A stretch of DNA of 64,000 bases from DTFZ01 sp050260375 (GTDB lineage Bacteria; Bacillota; Clostridia; Christensenellales; SZUA-584): the NCBI GenBank assembly GCA_050260375.1, contig JBLNCA010000039.1:1-64000 (forward strand), in the 5' to 3' direction. Below are positions 1 to 8,377 of the stretch, piece by piece (the first letter of the stretch is position 1; each line of letters opens with the position of its first letter). The notes under the pieces were generated by a model that did no database searches, was not told the DNA's origin, and saw only the letters and a program-made list of their open reading frames with translations. The position numbers and the translations under genes were made by a program.

Positions 1-1
1 T

Positions 2-214
2 ACAGCGCTATCAGAGATGGGACAACAACTTTCCATTGCTGGTCTTGGGACGAAAATCGCCCCTCCAGTACTGGAGGGAGAACTTTGCCAAAAGTGTAAC
101 AGATCAATTGACAACGTAGAAGTGACAGCCGTTTGTTTATTGACAAAATCTTGTTTAAAGAATATAATTAACCGTTATGAAAATGAAGGAAGCCAAAAAC
201 TTAAAAATGCTTAA
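2..214 (+). CDS. Unidentified short protein, probably the 3' end of a gene cut by the window edge
   Basis: An open frame enters from the left edge and ends with TAA at 212-214. The first ATG in it (17) has no convincing ribosome site before it, so the gene probably begins outside the window. The visible 71 codons contain a CxxC pair (CQKC) and two further cysteines, which could bind metal, and a basic C-terminus. I do not recognise the family. A Rho-independent terminator follows about 110 bp downstream, which fits this being the end of a transcription unit. It could also be a chance frame. Confidence 0.35.
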   Translation, partial: TALSEMGQQLSIAGLGTKIAPPVLEGELCQKCNRSIDNVEVTAVCLLTKSCLKNIINRYENEGSQKLKNA

Positions 215-326
215 TTGGCAGACTAAAAGGTGCGGCATGTACAGCATCTATTTCCGCGCGGGCAGAGGTATGAATATATGTGGAAATAAATTGCTGTTAT
301 GTCAGCTTTAGGATAGCAAACAAACG

Positions 327-357
327 CCCTTAAGCTAGCAGCTTGAGGGTTTTTTTT
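327..357 (+). terminator. Rho-independent terminator
   Basis: CCCTTAAGCT and AGCTTGAGGG form a stem around a short loop (327-349), followed by eight T. It ends the transcript coming from the left edge, before the MFS gene. Confidence 0.8.
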
Positions 358-397
358 ATTCCTCGCGATATAACGGCAGTTAAATCGGAGGAATAAA

Positions 398-1615
398 ATG
401 AATTACTATAAAAACATAGCTGTGAACTATGTGTTCACGTTCTTTAAAAGCATAGACGTCACGAACGGCATATGGATGCTGTATCTGGCGTCAAAGGGGT
501 TATCGCTGTTTGAGATAGGGCTCCTGGAGGGCATATTTCACGTTACGTCGCTGGTGATGGAGACGCCCACGGGCGCGGTGGCCGACATATTCGGCAGGAA
601 GATGAGCCGCCTTGTGGGCATGGCGCTCTCTGTGGGCTCGAGGGTGCTTATGATATTTTCAGGCAGCTTTGCGATGTTTGCGCTGAGCTTTGTAATAACT
701 GCGCTTTCCTACAACTTCGAGTCGGGAGCGGGCGAGGCGCTCGTATACGACTCGCTGCTGCTCGAAAAAAAGGAGCACAAATATCTTAAAGTCGCGGGCA
801 GGAACGAGCTGATATTCCAGTCGACGAATATATTGGGGCTTGTGCTGGGCGGTTTTGCTGGCAATATAAAGTACGAGTACGCCTATATTATAGCCATAGC
901 GCTCAATGTCGCGGCGTTTATTACCGGGCTGTTATTCAAAGAACCCCTGATAACGAAAACGAAGTGCGGCATAGTTGGCGCTGTAAAAAAGCAATACCGC
1001 GACAGCTTTGCGGCCGTAAAGGGCAGCAGGCGGCTATTCTATCTCATACTGTTTACCGGCATACTGTCGGCGAGCGTAACGCTGTCGTTCTATTATCTGC
1101 AGATAGCGTGGGAGGGGGGAACGGACGTATTCGGCATAGGGCTTTATCTCGCGGCGTCGTCCGCTGCTGCGGCGGCTGGAGCGGCTCTCGCGGAGAAAGC
1201 GGAGAAGGCGCTGGGCGAGTCGGCGATATTGAAGATAACGCCCGTGCTTATCGCGCTGTCCGTAATTTCGATGTACTTTACCGACTTTGCGCTGATACCG
1301 CTTTGCGCAATAAGCGCGCTGGAAACGATAGTTTTCGTAGCCACGCGGGATTATATAAACAGGCTGATACCGTCCGACAAACGCGCGACCATACTGTCGT
1401 TTGAAAGCATGATGTGCAGCGTAGTGATGATACTCATTTTCCCGCTGTTCGGTCTCGTTTCCGACAACCTCGGCATGGGCAGTACGTTTTTAATGCTCGG
1501 CGGGGCGATGGCCGCAATGGCGCTCGTCAATCTTAAGGTGACGGGCAGCAGGGCGGCAAACGAAGAAGGTGCGGATATAAATGCGGCCGCGCTTGCGCAG
1601 GAGACGGATAAGTGA
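398..1615 (+). CDS. MFS transporter
   Basis: This 405-residue membrane protein of the major facilitator superfamily probably moves a small solute or drug across the cytoplasmic membrane. About twelve hydrophobic segments are visible. The loop after the second one carries the MFS motif A (GAVADIFGRKMSR, residues 59-71), and there is a large cytoplasmic break near residues 190-205. The start is fixed by TCGGAGGAATAAA just before the ATG. It stands alone, after a terminator and converging on ggt. The substrate cannot be told from sequence. The family resembles the small MFS group often annotated as tetracycline/multidrug-like carriers. Confidence 0.85.
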   Translation: MNYYKNIAVNYVFTFFKSIDVTNGIWMLYLASKGLSLFEIGLLEGIFHVTSLVMETPTGAVADIFGRKMSRLVGMALSVGSRVLMIFSGSFAMFALSFVITALSYNFESGAGEALVYDSLLLEKKEHKYLKVAGRNELIFQSTNILGLVLGGFAGNIKYEYAYIIAIALNVAAFITGLLFKEPLITKTKCGIVGAVKKQYRDSFAAVKGSRRLFYLILFTGILSASVTLSFYYLQIAWEGGTDVFGIGLYLAASSAAAAAGAALAEKAEKALGESAILKITPVLIALSVISMYFTDFALIPLCAISALETIVFVATRDYINRLIPSDKRATILSFESMMCSVVMILIFPLFGLVSDNLGMGSTFLMLGGAMAAMALVNLKVTGSRAANEEGADINAAALAQETDK

Positions 1616-1627
1616 TTGTCCCGGTAT

Positions 1628-1683
1628 TGTCTTCTCCATGGGTAAACATTGAGATGATCAATTTTTACCTAAAGGAGAAGACA
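1628..1683. repeat. Long imperfect inverted repeat between converging genes
   Basis: TGTCTTCTCC at 1628-1637 pairs with GGAGAAGACA at 1674-1683, and an inner GGTAAA/TTTACC pair extends the stem. It sits between the end of the MFS gene and the end of ggt. No T run follows on either strand, so it is not a classic terminator. Confidence 0.6.
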
Positions 1684-1719
1684 TTTATCGGAATTAATAT
1701 CGTGGCGCGAATCAGCGCT

Positions 1720-3330
1720 TTACCAGGCGGCAGCCGCAGAGTCGGCTCGCGGCTCGGTGCCGGCGGTAAGCACGCCTTCTTTGTCCCTAAGTATTATCTG
1801 CCCGCGACCGAACGCGCCCAGATTTGACGTCTCGCGTTTCACATCGTGACCGCGGTCGATCAGCTGGCGCATCAGCGCGCCGTCAAAGCTCTCCTCCACC
1901 GCGACGCCAAGGCCTTCGTCCCATCTCCAGCGCGGAGCGTCCAGCGCAGCCTGCGGATTTAGCCCATAATCGAGCATGTTCACTATCACCTGTACGTGTC
2001 CCTGCGGCTGCATGAAGCCGCCCATTACGCCAAAAGGACCCATTGGTTTGCCTTCCCGCGTAAGAAAGCCCGGTATTATAGTGTGATAAGGGCGTTTGCC
2101 GGGCGACAGGCAGTTGGGACTTTGCGGGTCGAGGCTGAAATTAGCTCCGCGGTTGTGCAGCGCTATGCCCGTACCCGGCACGACAAGCCCCGAGCCGAAT
2201 CCCAAGTAGTTGCTTTGTATATACGAGACCATATTGCCCTCCCCGTCGGCCGTCGCGAGGTATACCGTGCCGTGGTCGCCGAAGCTGCCGGGCTGGGGAA
2301 CTATAGCGTTCTTTTTTATAAGCGCGCGCCGCGCTGACGCGTACTCGGGCGAGAGCAGCTCCTTTACCTCTACGCTCATATAAGCGGGGTCGGCTATGTA
2401 CTTCAAGCCGTCCGAGAACGCGAGCTTAACCGCCTCTATCTGGCGGTGTACGCCTTCCGCGTCCCCATATTTGAGAGGCTCGAAACCCTCCAGTATATTC
2501 AGCGCCATAAGCGCCACCAGTCCGTGGCCGTTAGGCGGAAGCTCCCATACCTCGTGGCCCCTGTATTTGACGCTCAGCGGTTCTACCCATTCGGGCTTAA
2601 ACGCGGCAAGGTCGTCTTCGGTAATATAACCGCCGGTGCTCTTTGCGAACGCCGCTATCTTCGAGGCGAGCTCTCCGCGGTAAAAGCTTTCCGCCTCAGT
2701 GCGCCCTATGTCTTCGAGCGTATCCGCGTGATGGGGCAGGCGCATTATCTCTCCGCTGTCGGGCGCTTTGCCTCGCTTTGTAAACGTGTCAAACCAATGC
2801 CTAGAAAGCGTTGCCTCCAGCCTGTTTTTATAAGTCTCCGCCGCGGAGGCCCATGCGGACGCGACTACGGGGGATACGGCGTATCCTTCCCTCGCGTACG
2901 CTATCGCGCCTTTCAGAGCGTCTATGAGCTTTAATCTGCCGAACCTGCGGGAAAGCTCTGCCCAGGCGCCGGGTATACCGGGAACGGTCACGGCTTCCCA
3001 GCCGTAAACAGGCATGGTTTTGTGGCCGAGCGCACTTACGCGCTCCGCAGACAGCCCCAAAGGAGCGGGGCCGCTTGAGTTGAGCCCGTAAAGCTTCCCT
3101 TTCGTCCAGACGAGCGCGAACGCGTCTCCGCCTATGCCGTTAGAGCACGGCTCGACCACGGTAAGGCACGCCGCCGCGGCAACGGCCGCGTCTATAGCGT
3201 TTCCGCCGCTTTTAAGCGCGTCGAGCCCGGCCTGCGCCGCAAGGTACTGGCTCGTGGCTGCTATACCTTTGCGTCCATATACTAAATATCTTCGGGAGGG
3301 GTAGGGGTAATGCATCGTATCGTATTTCAT
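1720..3330 (-). CDS. ggt: Gamma-glutamyltransferase family protein
   Basis: This 536-residue Ntn hydrolase of the gamma-glutamyltranspeptidase family transfers or hydrolyses gamma-glutamyl groups such as that of glutathione. The proenzyme cuts itself before a threonine that becomes the N-terminal nucleophile of the small subunit. Thr355 in GDHGTVYLAT is the likely residue. The large-subunit start (GKGIAATSQYLAAQAG) and the glycine-rich VMGGFMQPQGH stretch of the small subunit are clear. No signal peptide is visible, so it is probably cytoplasmic, unlike many secreted homologues; such proteins also include cephalosporin-acylase-like and uncharacterised peptidases. The start has GAGGTG five bases upstream. 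It is monocistronic. Confidence 0.9.
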   Translation of the reverse strand: MKYDTMHYPYPSRRYLVYGRKGIAATSQYLAAQAGLDALKSGGNAIDAAVAAAACLTVVEPCSNGIGGDAFALVWTKGKLYGLNSSGPAPLGLSAERVSALGHKTMPVYGWEAVTVPGIPGAWAELSRRFGRLKLIDALKGAIAYAREGYAVSPVVASAWASAAETYKNRLEATLSRHWFDTFTKRGKAPDSGEIMRLPHHADTLEDIGRTEAESFYRGELASKIAAFAKSTGGYITEDDLAAFKPEWVEPLSVKYRGHEVWELPPNGHGLVALMALNILEGFEPLKYGDAEGVHRQIEAVKLAFSDGLKYIADPAYMSVEVKELLSPEYASARRALIKKNAIVPQPGSFGDHGTVYLATADGEGNMVSYIQSNYLGFGSGLVVPGTGIALHNRGANFSLDPQSPNCLSPGKRPYHTIIPGFLTREGKPMGPFGVMGGFMQPQGHVQVIVNMLDYGLNPQAALDAPRWRWDEGLGVAVEESFDGALMRQLIDRGHDVKRETSNLGAFGRGQIILRDKEGVLTAGTEPRADSAAAAW

Positions 3331-3480
3331 AGTACACCTCGAAAGCGTTGTATGTAACTATTAATTTGCCGCAGGACAGTTCTTATTCTGGCCCTTAAAT
3401 ACAACAGCAATACGGCAAATCAGGATTTTTCTCCAAGCCGGGACTTTTTTAGTATAGCATAGTTTCGCTCGTGAAAAAAG

Positions 3481-3506
3481 TGGTTATACCAATATTGGTT
3501 ATACCA
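3481..3506. promoter_or_regulatory. Paired operator TGGTTATACCA (two copies)
   Basis: TGGTTATACCA occurs at 3481-3491 and again at 3496-3506, with centres 15 bp apart. It is an inverted repeat TGGT-N3-ACCA that fits the TNGTNNNACNA pattern known for the FadR subgroup of GntR regulators. The second copy touches the -35 box of the next promoter, so binding there should repress it. The rest of 3331-3480 shows no gene. Confidence 0.7.
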
Positions 3507-3535
3507 TTGACATCGATGCCGGGAAGGCTTATTAT
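3507..3535 (+). promoter_or_regulatory. Sigma-A promoter of the SIS/NagB/Gfo/hexokinase operon
   Basis: A perfect TTGACA (3507-3512), a 17-bp spacer and TATTAT (3530-3535) give a strong promoter immediately after the operator pair. Transcription would start near 3542, leaving about 100 nt of leader before the first gene. Confidence 0.75.
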
Positions 3536-3641
3536 TAAATCAAATCCGGGTATTCTGTCATAAATTTCGCAGAGGCAACAACAATAAATACAGTGTAAAA
3601 TAAGATTATAACAGGCTGGTAAAAAATGAGGTAGATTCGAC

Positions 3642-4673
3642 ATGCACATGTACGACGAGATTATGGAACAACCAAAAATACTTAATGAATGCAGGGATTC
3701 AAGTGCCGGAGTGATTGAGAGCGTTGTAAGCAAGATAAAAAGCAAAAAGCCCGGGTGCATAATAATGGCCGCAAGGGGCACGAGCGACCATGCCGCGATA
3801 TACGCGAAGTATTGCTTCGAGATAATGACGGGCATACCCGTTTCACTGGCTGCCCCGTCCGTCGTTACGCTCTATAACGGTAAGATGGACTACCGGGACA
3901 CCGTGGTTATAGGCATCACGCAGTCCGGCATGGCGGAAGACGTAAGGCTGCTCATAAGGGAGGCTAAAAAACAGGGAGCGCTGACAATAGCCTGCACGAA
4001 CGCGCTCTCTTCGCCCGTCGCCAACGAAGCGGAGTTTCATCTTTACTGCAACGCGGGCAAAGAAAAAGCCGTGGCGGCGACAAAGACGTTCATGGCGCAG
4101 CTTTACCTTATAGCGCAGCTTGCGGCGCGCCTTGCGGGCAACGAAAAGCTTATGCAATCGCTGGACGGGTTATCAGGCGGCGTACAGACGCTGCTAAAGG
4201 GCGCCGACGAAATAGCCGCGAAGATGAACGACTACGCGAATATGGACAGGTGCTTCATACTTGGGCGGGGTTTCGTATACCCAATCGTAAGGGAAGCCGC
4301 CTTAAAGATGCAGGAAACGACGTACACATTAAGCTACGCGTACGCAATATCCGACTTCTGGCACGGGCCGCTTGCCATGGTGGACAAAGGCACGCCGGTA
4401 TTCCTGTATGCCAGCGGAGGAGCAGTGCTGCAGGACGAGACGGAAATACTGGAAAAGCTAAAGGAAATAGGCGCGGATATCATGGCGGTAACGGCGGAAA
4501 AGACGATAGCGGATATGGCAAACCGGTCGGTTATTATACCCGAAGCCGAGCCCGCAGTGCTGCCGTTCTACCATCTTGTGGCGGCGCAGCTGTTTGCGTA
4601 CGGCCTCACAAAGGCAAAGGGCCTTGATCCCGATAAGCCGAGATATTTAAACAAAGTCACGATAACGAAGTAA
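3642..4673 (+). CDS. Double-SIS-domain sugar-phosphate isomerase/deaminase (GlmS/AgaS/NagB-II-like)
   Basis: This 343-residue cytoplasmic protein has two SIS domains, as in the isomerase half of GlmS and in stand-alone amino-sugar-phosphate deaminases and fructosamine-phosphate deglycases. The first domain shows AARGTSDHAA and GITQSG; the second shows EAALKMQETTYTLSYAYA followed by DFWHGP. The end, DPDKPRYLNKVT, is typical of the GlmS C-terminus. There is no glutaminase domain, so it should release or rearrange amino sugar phosphates rather than make them. It is the first gene of an operon with a NagB-like protein 49 bp downstream. The exact substrate is unknown. Confidence 0.85.
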   Translation: MHMYDEIMEQPKILNECRDSSAGVIESVVSKIKSKKPGCIIMAARGTSDHAAIYAKYCFEIMTGIPVSLAAPSVVTLYNGKMDYRDTVVIGITQSGMAEDVRLLIREAKKQGALTIACTNALSSPVANEAEFHLYCNAGKEKAVAATKTFMAQLYLIAQLAARLAGNEKLMQSLDGLSGGVQTLLKGADEIAAKMNDYANMDRCFILGRGFVYPIVREAALKMQETTYTLSYAYAISDFWHGPLAMVDKGTPVFLYASGGAVLQDETEILEKLKEIGADIMAVTAEKTIADMANRSVIIPEAEPAVLPFYHLVAAQLFAYGLTKAKGLDPDKPRYLNKVTITK

Positions 4674-4722
4674 ACAACGCTTTGCTGCGGCACAGCTGTG
4701 GCAACAACGGGGGAAACGACAG

Positions 4723-5457
4723 ATGGAAAAATGCAGTAAGAAGATATTCCCGGACAGCGCGCAGGCTTCCCGGTATTGCGCGGATTCCCTTATAGATATA
4801 ATAAAAAACAAGCCGGACGCGCTTATCTGCCTTGCCGCGGGGCATACGTCGCTTGAGTTCTTCGATATACTTGTGCGCGAGTTTGAAAACGGAAACGTGG
4901 ATTTTTCGCGCGTTAAGGCCGTAGGGCTGGACGAATGGGTAGGCGTCTCCGGGCAGGACGACGGAAGCTGCGAAAGCTTCCTTCAAAAAAACATTTTTGG
5001 CAGGATAAACATAGACAGCAGCAATATTAGGCTTTTTGACGGAAAAGCCGCGGATTTAAAAAGGGAATGCCTTGAAATGGACGAATATATTACTATGAAC
5101 GGCGGCATAGACTACATGTTCCTCGGGCTGGGCATGAACGGGCACCTCGCGCTTAACGAGCCGGGCGTAGACCCTGAAAGCACGTCGCACGTCATGCCTC
5201 TCGACAGCGTCACGCAGGACGTGGCAACAAAGTATTTTAAAAAGATGCCCGTTTTATCCAGAGGGATAACATTGGGCATAAAAAACATACTGGATTCAAA
5301 GAGGATACACGTGCTCGTGACGGGAAAAAAGAAGAGCGGCATCATAAAACGGCTTTTCGATTCCCAGCCGACAAACATGCTGCCGGCAACGCTGCTTTTC
5401 GGGCATGAAAACGCGGAATTTGTAATGGATAAGCAAGCGGCAAGCCTGCTCGAATAA
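4723..5457 (+). CDS. NagB/6-phosphogluconolactonase-fold sugar-phosphate isomerase
   Basis: This 244-residue protein belongs to the glucosamine-6-phosphate deaminase fold. LDEWVGVS matches the NagB LDE motif. The catalytic loop reads GLGMNGHLALNEPG: the His and Glu of the NagB Asp-His-Glu group are kept, but the Asp is replaced by Asn. The same Asn is, as I recall, found in a subgroup annotated as galactosamine-6-phosphate isomerase, so the substrate may not be glucosamine-6-phosphate. It follows the SIS gene and precedes a Gfo/Idh gene by 18 bp, so all are surely co-transcribed. Its ribosome site (GGGGGA) is weaker than its neighbours'. Confidence 0.8.
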   Translation: MEKCSKKIFPDSAQASRYCADSLIDIIKNKPDALICLAAGHTSLEFFDILVREFENGNVDFSRVKAVGLDEWVGVSGQDDGSCESFLQKNIFGRINIDSSNIRLFDGKAADLKRECLEMDEYITMNGGIDYMFLGLGMNGHLALNEPGVDPESTSHVMPLDSVTQDVATKYFKKMPVLSRGITLGIKNILDSKRIHVLVTGKKKSGIIKRLFDSQPTNMLPATLLFGHENAEFVMDKQAASLLE

Positions 5458-5475
5458 TACAAAGGAGGGAACTGT

Positions 5476-6555
5476 ATGGGTAAAACAAAAGTAGCGATAA
5501 TGGGTTGCGGATTTATTGCGAACATTCATCTGGAATCATACGAGCGATTTGTGCCGGACGCCGAGGTAGTCGCGGTCTACGGGCGTACCGAGGAGAAGGT
5601 GAAGGCGTTTGCAAAGGAACACGGCATAGCTCAGTATTATACGGATATGGACGAAATGCTTGCTAAAAGCGGCTGCGACGTTGTGGACATATGCCTGCCC
5701 AACTACCTGCATTACGAAGCGTGCATAAAGAGCGCGAAAAGCGGCAAGCACGTAATAATGGAAAAGCCGCTGGCGCTGACGCTGGAGCAGGCGGACGAGA
5801 TGATAGCTGCCTGCAGGCAGGCGGGCAAAAAGCTGATGTACGCCGAAGAGCTCTGCTTTGCGCCCAAGTATGAACGGGTTCGCGAGCTGGTAAACAGCGG
5901 CGCCGTAGGCAACGTTTATATGGTAAAACAGGCTGAAAAGCATTCCGGGCCGCACAGCAGATGGTTTTACGAGAAAGACAAAGCGGGCGGCGGAGTAATG
6001 ATGGACATGGGATGCCATGCGCTTGCGTGGATGAGGTGGATACTCGGGGGCAACCCGAAAATAAAGAGCGTGTACGCTTCTATGTCTACCGTAATGCACG
6101 ACACGGAATGCGACGACAATACGGTGACCCTGGTCGAGTTTGAAAACGGCGTTCTCGGCATAGCGGAAGACAGCTGGGCAAAGCACGGAGGCATGGACGA
6201 CCGTATAGAAGTATACGGCAACAAGGGCGTATCGTACGCCGACCTTTTCAGGGGCAACAGCGCGCTTACATACAGTCTGGAAGGCTACGGATACGCTATG
6301 GAGAAGGCCGGCTCGACACAAGGGTGGAGCTTTACGGTGTTTGAAGAGGCGTTCAACCAAGGGTACCCGCACGAGCTTCGCCACTTTATAGAATGCGTGC
6401 GCGAAGACAAGCAGCCGAAAGTAACGGGCGAAGACGGAAGAGCGGTGCTTGAGATGATATACGCCGCGTATGAATCCGCGAGGACAGGCAGAAAAGTCGA
6501 GCTGCCGTTTACCGCAAAGGTAAGTAAGCCTATCGACCTTTGGCTGAAAAAATAG
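5476..6555 (+). CDS. Gfo/Idh/MocA family NAD(P)-dependent oxidoreductase
   Basis: This 359-residue oxidoreductase has an N-terminal Rossmann domain (KVAIMGCGFIANIHLESY), the family EKPLALT motif near residue 97 and a C-terminal substrate domain with GGGVMMDMGCHAL. Members oxidise or reduce hydroxyls of sugars, inositols and glycosides with a tightly held NAD(P). It is the third gene of an amino-sugar-like operon, between the NagB-like gene and the hexokinase, and its ribosome site (AAAGGAGGG) is strong. The role within this pathway, for example making a 3-keto sugar, is inferred from family and context only. Confidence 0.88.
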   Translation: MGKTKVAIMGCGFIANIHLESYERFVPDAEVVAVYGRTEEKVKAFAKEHGIAQYYTDMDEMLAKSGCDVVDICLPNYLHYEACIKSAKSGKHVIMEKPLALTLEQADEMIAACRQAGKKLMYAEELCFAPKYERVRELVNSGAVGNVYMVKQAEKHSGPHSRWFYEKDKAGGGVMMDMGCHALAWMRWILGGNPKIKSVYASMSTVMHDTECDDNTVTLVEFENGVLGIAEDSWAKHGGMDDRIEVYGNKGVSYADLFRGNSALTYSLEGYGYAMEKAGSTQGWSFTVFEEAFNQGYPHELRHFIECVREDKQPKVTGEDGRAVLEMIYAAYESARTGRKVELPFTAKVSKPIDLWLKK

Positions 6556-6576
6556 AAGAAATTAGCAAGCTTATAT

Positions 6577-6607
6577 TGTCGGGGGGCGCTGTTTGCGTGC
6601 CCCGACA
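6577..6607 (+). other. Intercistronic hairpin
   Basis: TGTCGGGG and CCCCGACA form a strong stem with an inner GCG/GCG contact, between the Gfo/Idh gene and the hexokinase gene. No T run follows. It may tune the amount of hexokinase mRNA by stabilising the upstream transcript. Confidence 0.6.
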
Positions 6608-6627
6608 GTCATCATACAGACGAGGGT

Positions 6628-7926
6628 ATGAAGTTGCAGTCAGACGTACTTTACAGCGCCGCCGCGGTAGAATTCATGAAGCGCAGCGGCATGCACCAGG
6701 ACGACGTGGACCTTGAAAAGTCGCTCGAAAAATATTTATACGAGATGGAAAAAGGGCTGTGCGGCAAATCGCGGCTTCCTATGGTGCCTACGTATATACA
6801 CGGCGATATACAGCCCGCGCGCGGCAAAAAAGCGCTTGCGGTGGACGTGGGCGGCACAAACCTTCGCCTTGCGCTCGTAGAATTGGACGCGCTTGGTCGC
6901 GTGCGCGTATACGGCCTAAAAAAAGAGCGGCTGCCCGGCCTTAACGAGCGCATAAGCAGCGATTTCTTTTTCGACAGCCTTGCGTCGCTAATTGCGCCCT
7001 ATTATCAAAAGGCGGACATAATAAGCTTTTCTTTTGCGCACGAAATACAGCATTTAAAAGGCATGGACGGCAGGGTGCTGGCGCTCTCAAAAGAGCTCAG
7101 CGTGGAGGGCATAGAAGGACAGCTGCTCGGAGAAAGGCTTAATAAGTCGCTTAAAAGCAGGGGATGCGCCGGAACGCGTATAATAGTGCTTAACGATACG
7201 GCGGGCGTAGCGGGATGCATGGCGCACAGGTTAGGCGAATACGGCAGCCTGATAGGCCTTGTGATGGGTACCGGCACGAATACATGCTATATTGAGCGGT
7301 CAAAGAACATAGAGAAGATAACCGACGCCGAAGAAGAAAGCATGTTCATAAACGTAGAGTCGGCGGAATTCGACCCTGTAAACAGAGGCTTGTTTGACCG
7401 CATGCTCGACGATATGACGGACGCGCCCGGCGCCGCGGTGCTCGAAAAGATGATAAGCGGAAGGTATGTGGGGAACCTGTTCTGGCTTGCGGTTAGGCAG
7501 GCAGCGCTTGACGGGCTTTTGTCCGAAGGGTTCGCAGAGGCGCTTGGCGGCGATATGCTCGATACGATAGCGATGAGCGCGTTTCTTGCCGACCCTTATA
7601 ACGGCGTTTACTCGGACATGTGCAAAGCGCAAAGCGACAGGGCGTTTCTCTACACCGTTGCGCAAACACTCGTGCTACGCGGCGCCAAACTGATAGCGCT
7701 CGAGATTGCGGGCGCGGCCATAAAGACGGGCATGGGGCAAAGCCGTGAAAAGCCGGTATGCGTCGTTGCCGAGGGCACGACATACTATACGTTAAAAGGC
7801 CTGAAAGTGGAAACGGAACGCATTATTAAAACATGGCTGGAACCAAAAGGAGTCTACGTGAGCCTCAAAAAGATAGACAATGCCGCTATTAAGGGCATAG
7901 GGCTAATTGGGCTCAGTTATCTGTAA
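6628..7926 (+). CDS. Eukaryotic-type hexokinase
   Basis: This 432-residue sugar kinase resembles the hexokinases of eukaryotes rather than bacterial GlcK or ROK kinases. It shows the phosphate-1 motif DVGGTNLRLALVEL (from residue 73), a phosphate-2 motif LNDTAGV with the expected catalytic Asp190, the adjacent GLVMGTGTNTCY segment and a late adenosine-side region (VVAEGTTYY). It would phosphorylate the 6-hydroxyl of a hexose or hexose analogue. It is the last gene of the operon and ends 2 bp from the converging VOC gene. Large hexokinases of this kind are uncommon in bacteria but are known in some Clostridia and Bacteroidetes. Confidence 0.85.
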   Translation: MKLQSDVLYSAAAVEFMKRSGMHQDDVDLEKSLEKYLYEMEKGLCGKSRLPMVPTYIHGDIQPARGKKALAVDVGGTNLRLALVELDALGRVRVYGLKKERLPGLNERISSDFFFDSLASLIAPYYQKADIISFSFAHEIQHLKGMDGRVLALSKELSVEGIEGQLLGERLNKSLKSRGCAGTRIIVLNDTAGVAGCMAHRLGEYGSLIGLVMGTGTNTCYIERSKNIEKITDAEEESMFINVESAEFDPVNRGLFDRMLDDMTDAPGAAVLEKMISGRYVGNLFWLAVRQAALDGLLSEGFAEALGGDMLDTIAMSAFLADPYNGVYSDMCKAQSDRAFLYTVAQTLVLRGAKLIALEIAGAAIKTGMGQSREKPVCVVAEGTTYYTLKGLKVETERIIKTWLEPKGVYVSLKKIDNAAIKGIGLIGLSYL

Positions 7927-7928
7927 AT

Positions 7929-8360
7929 CTATTCAGGGTCTGTTTCCGTCATCAGTTCCCATCTGATTCCGAATCTGTCGGTCAAAGAAACAAAGCAGCT
8001 GCTGTATGTTTTCTCGCGTAAGGGATGAATAACAGTGCAGCCGTCGCTCAATATGCCATACGCAGATTTTACATCACTAATGTTATCAAAGGTCAGAACA
8101 ACAGATACGTTCTGACCTTTCGTTATTTTGTCTATGCTATCCGAAAAGAAAAAGCGCTGAGAACCTATCTGCATTTCAGCATGGTATACGTAGTTTCTTT
8201 GATTGTCAGATAAAGCCTCTGCGGGAAAGTCGTTTGCATCCGCGTCAGAATAGCGTATCAGCGTTTCAAGCCTGCCTCTAAACGCTTTTTTGTACAGCTC
8301 CAAAGCTTCTTCGCATTCCCCGTTGAAATGAAAGTTCGGCGTAACGGCAATATTCCGCAT
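7929..8360 (-). CDS. VOC superfamily protein, PhnB-like
   Basis: This 143-residue protein of the glyoxalase/bleomycin-resistance (VOC) fold is of the PhnB/3-demethylubiquinone type. It has PNFHFNGECEEALELYKKAF at its N-terminus and ends in FVSLTDRFGIRWELM, the usual closing strand. I start it at the ATG at 8360, which has GGAGAATCTT just upstream; longer forms would run into the preceding gene. It is the last gene after the export operon and may be only loosely linked to it. No enzymatic function can be assigned. Confidence 0.82.
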   Translation of the reverse strand: MRNIAVTPNFHFNGECEEALELYKKAFRGRLETLIRYSDADANDFPAEALSDNQRNYVYHAEMQIGSQRFFFSDSIDKITKGQNVSVVLTFDNISDVKSAYGILSDGCTVIHPLREKTYSSCFVSLTDRFGIRWELMTETDPE

Positions 8361-8377
8361 AAGATTCTCCCGTGGTT

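Noticed and set aside
5536..6384. Long minus-strand frame of 282 codons opposite the Gfo/Idh gene
   Set aside because: It lies entirely antisense to a gene with clear family motifs, has no ribosome site and is rich in unusual Tyr, His and Arg runs typical of shadow frames in this codon usage.
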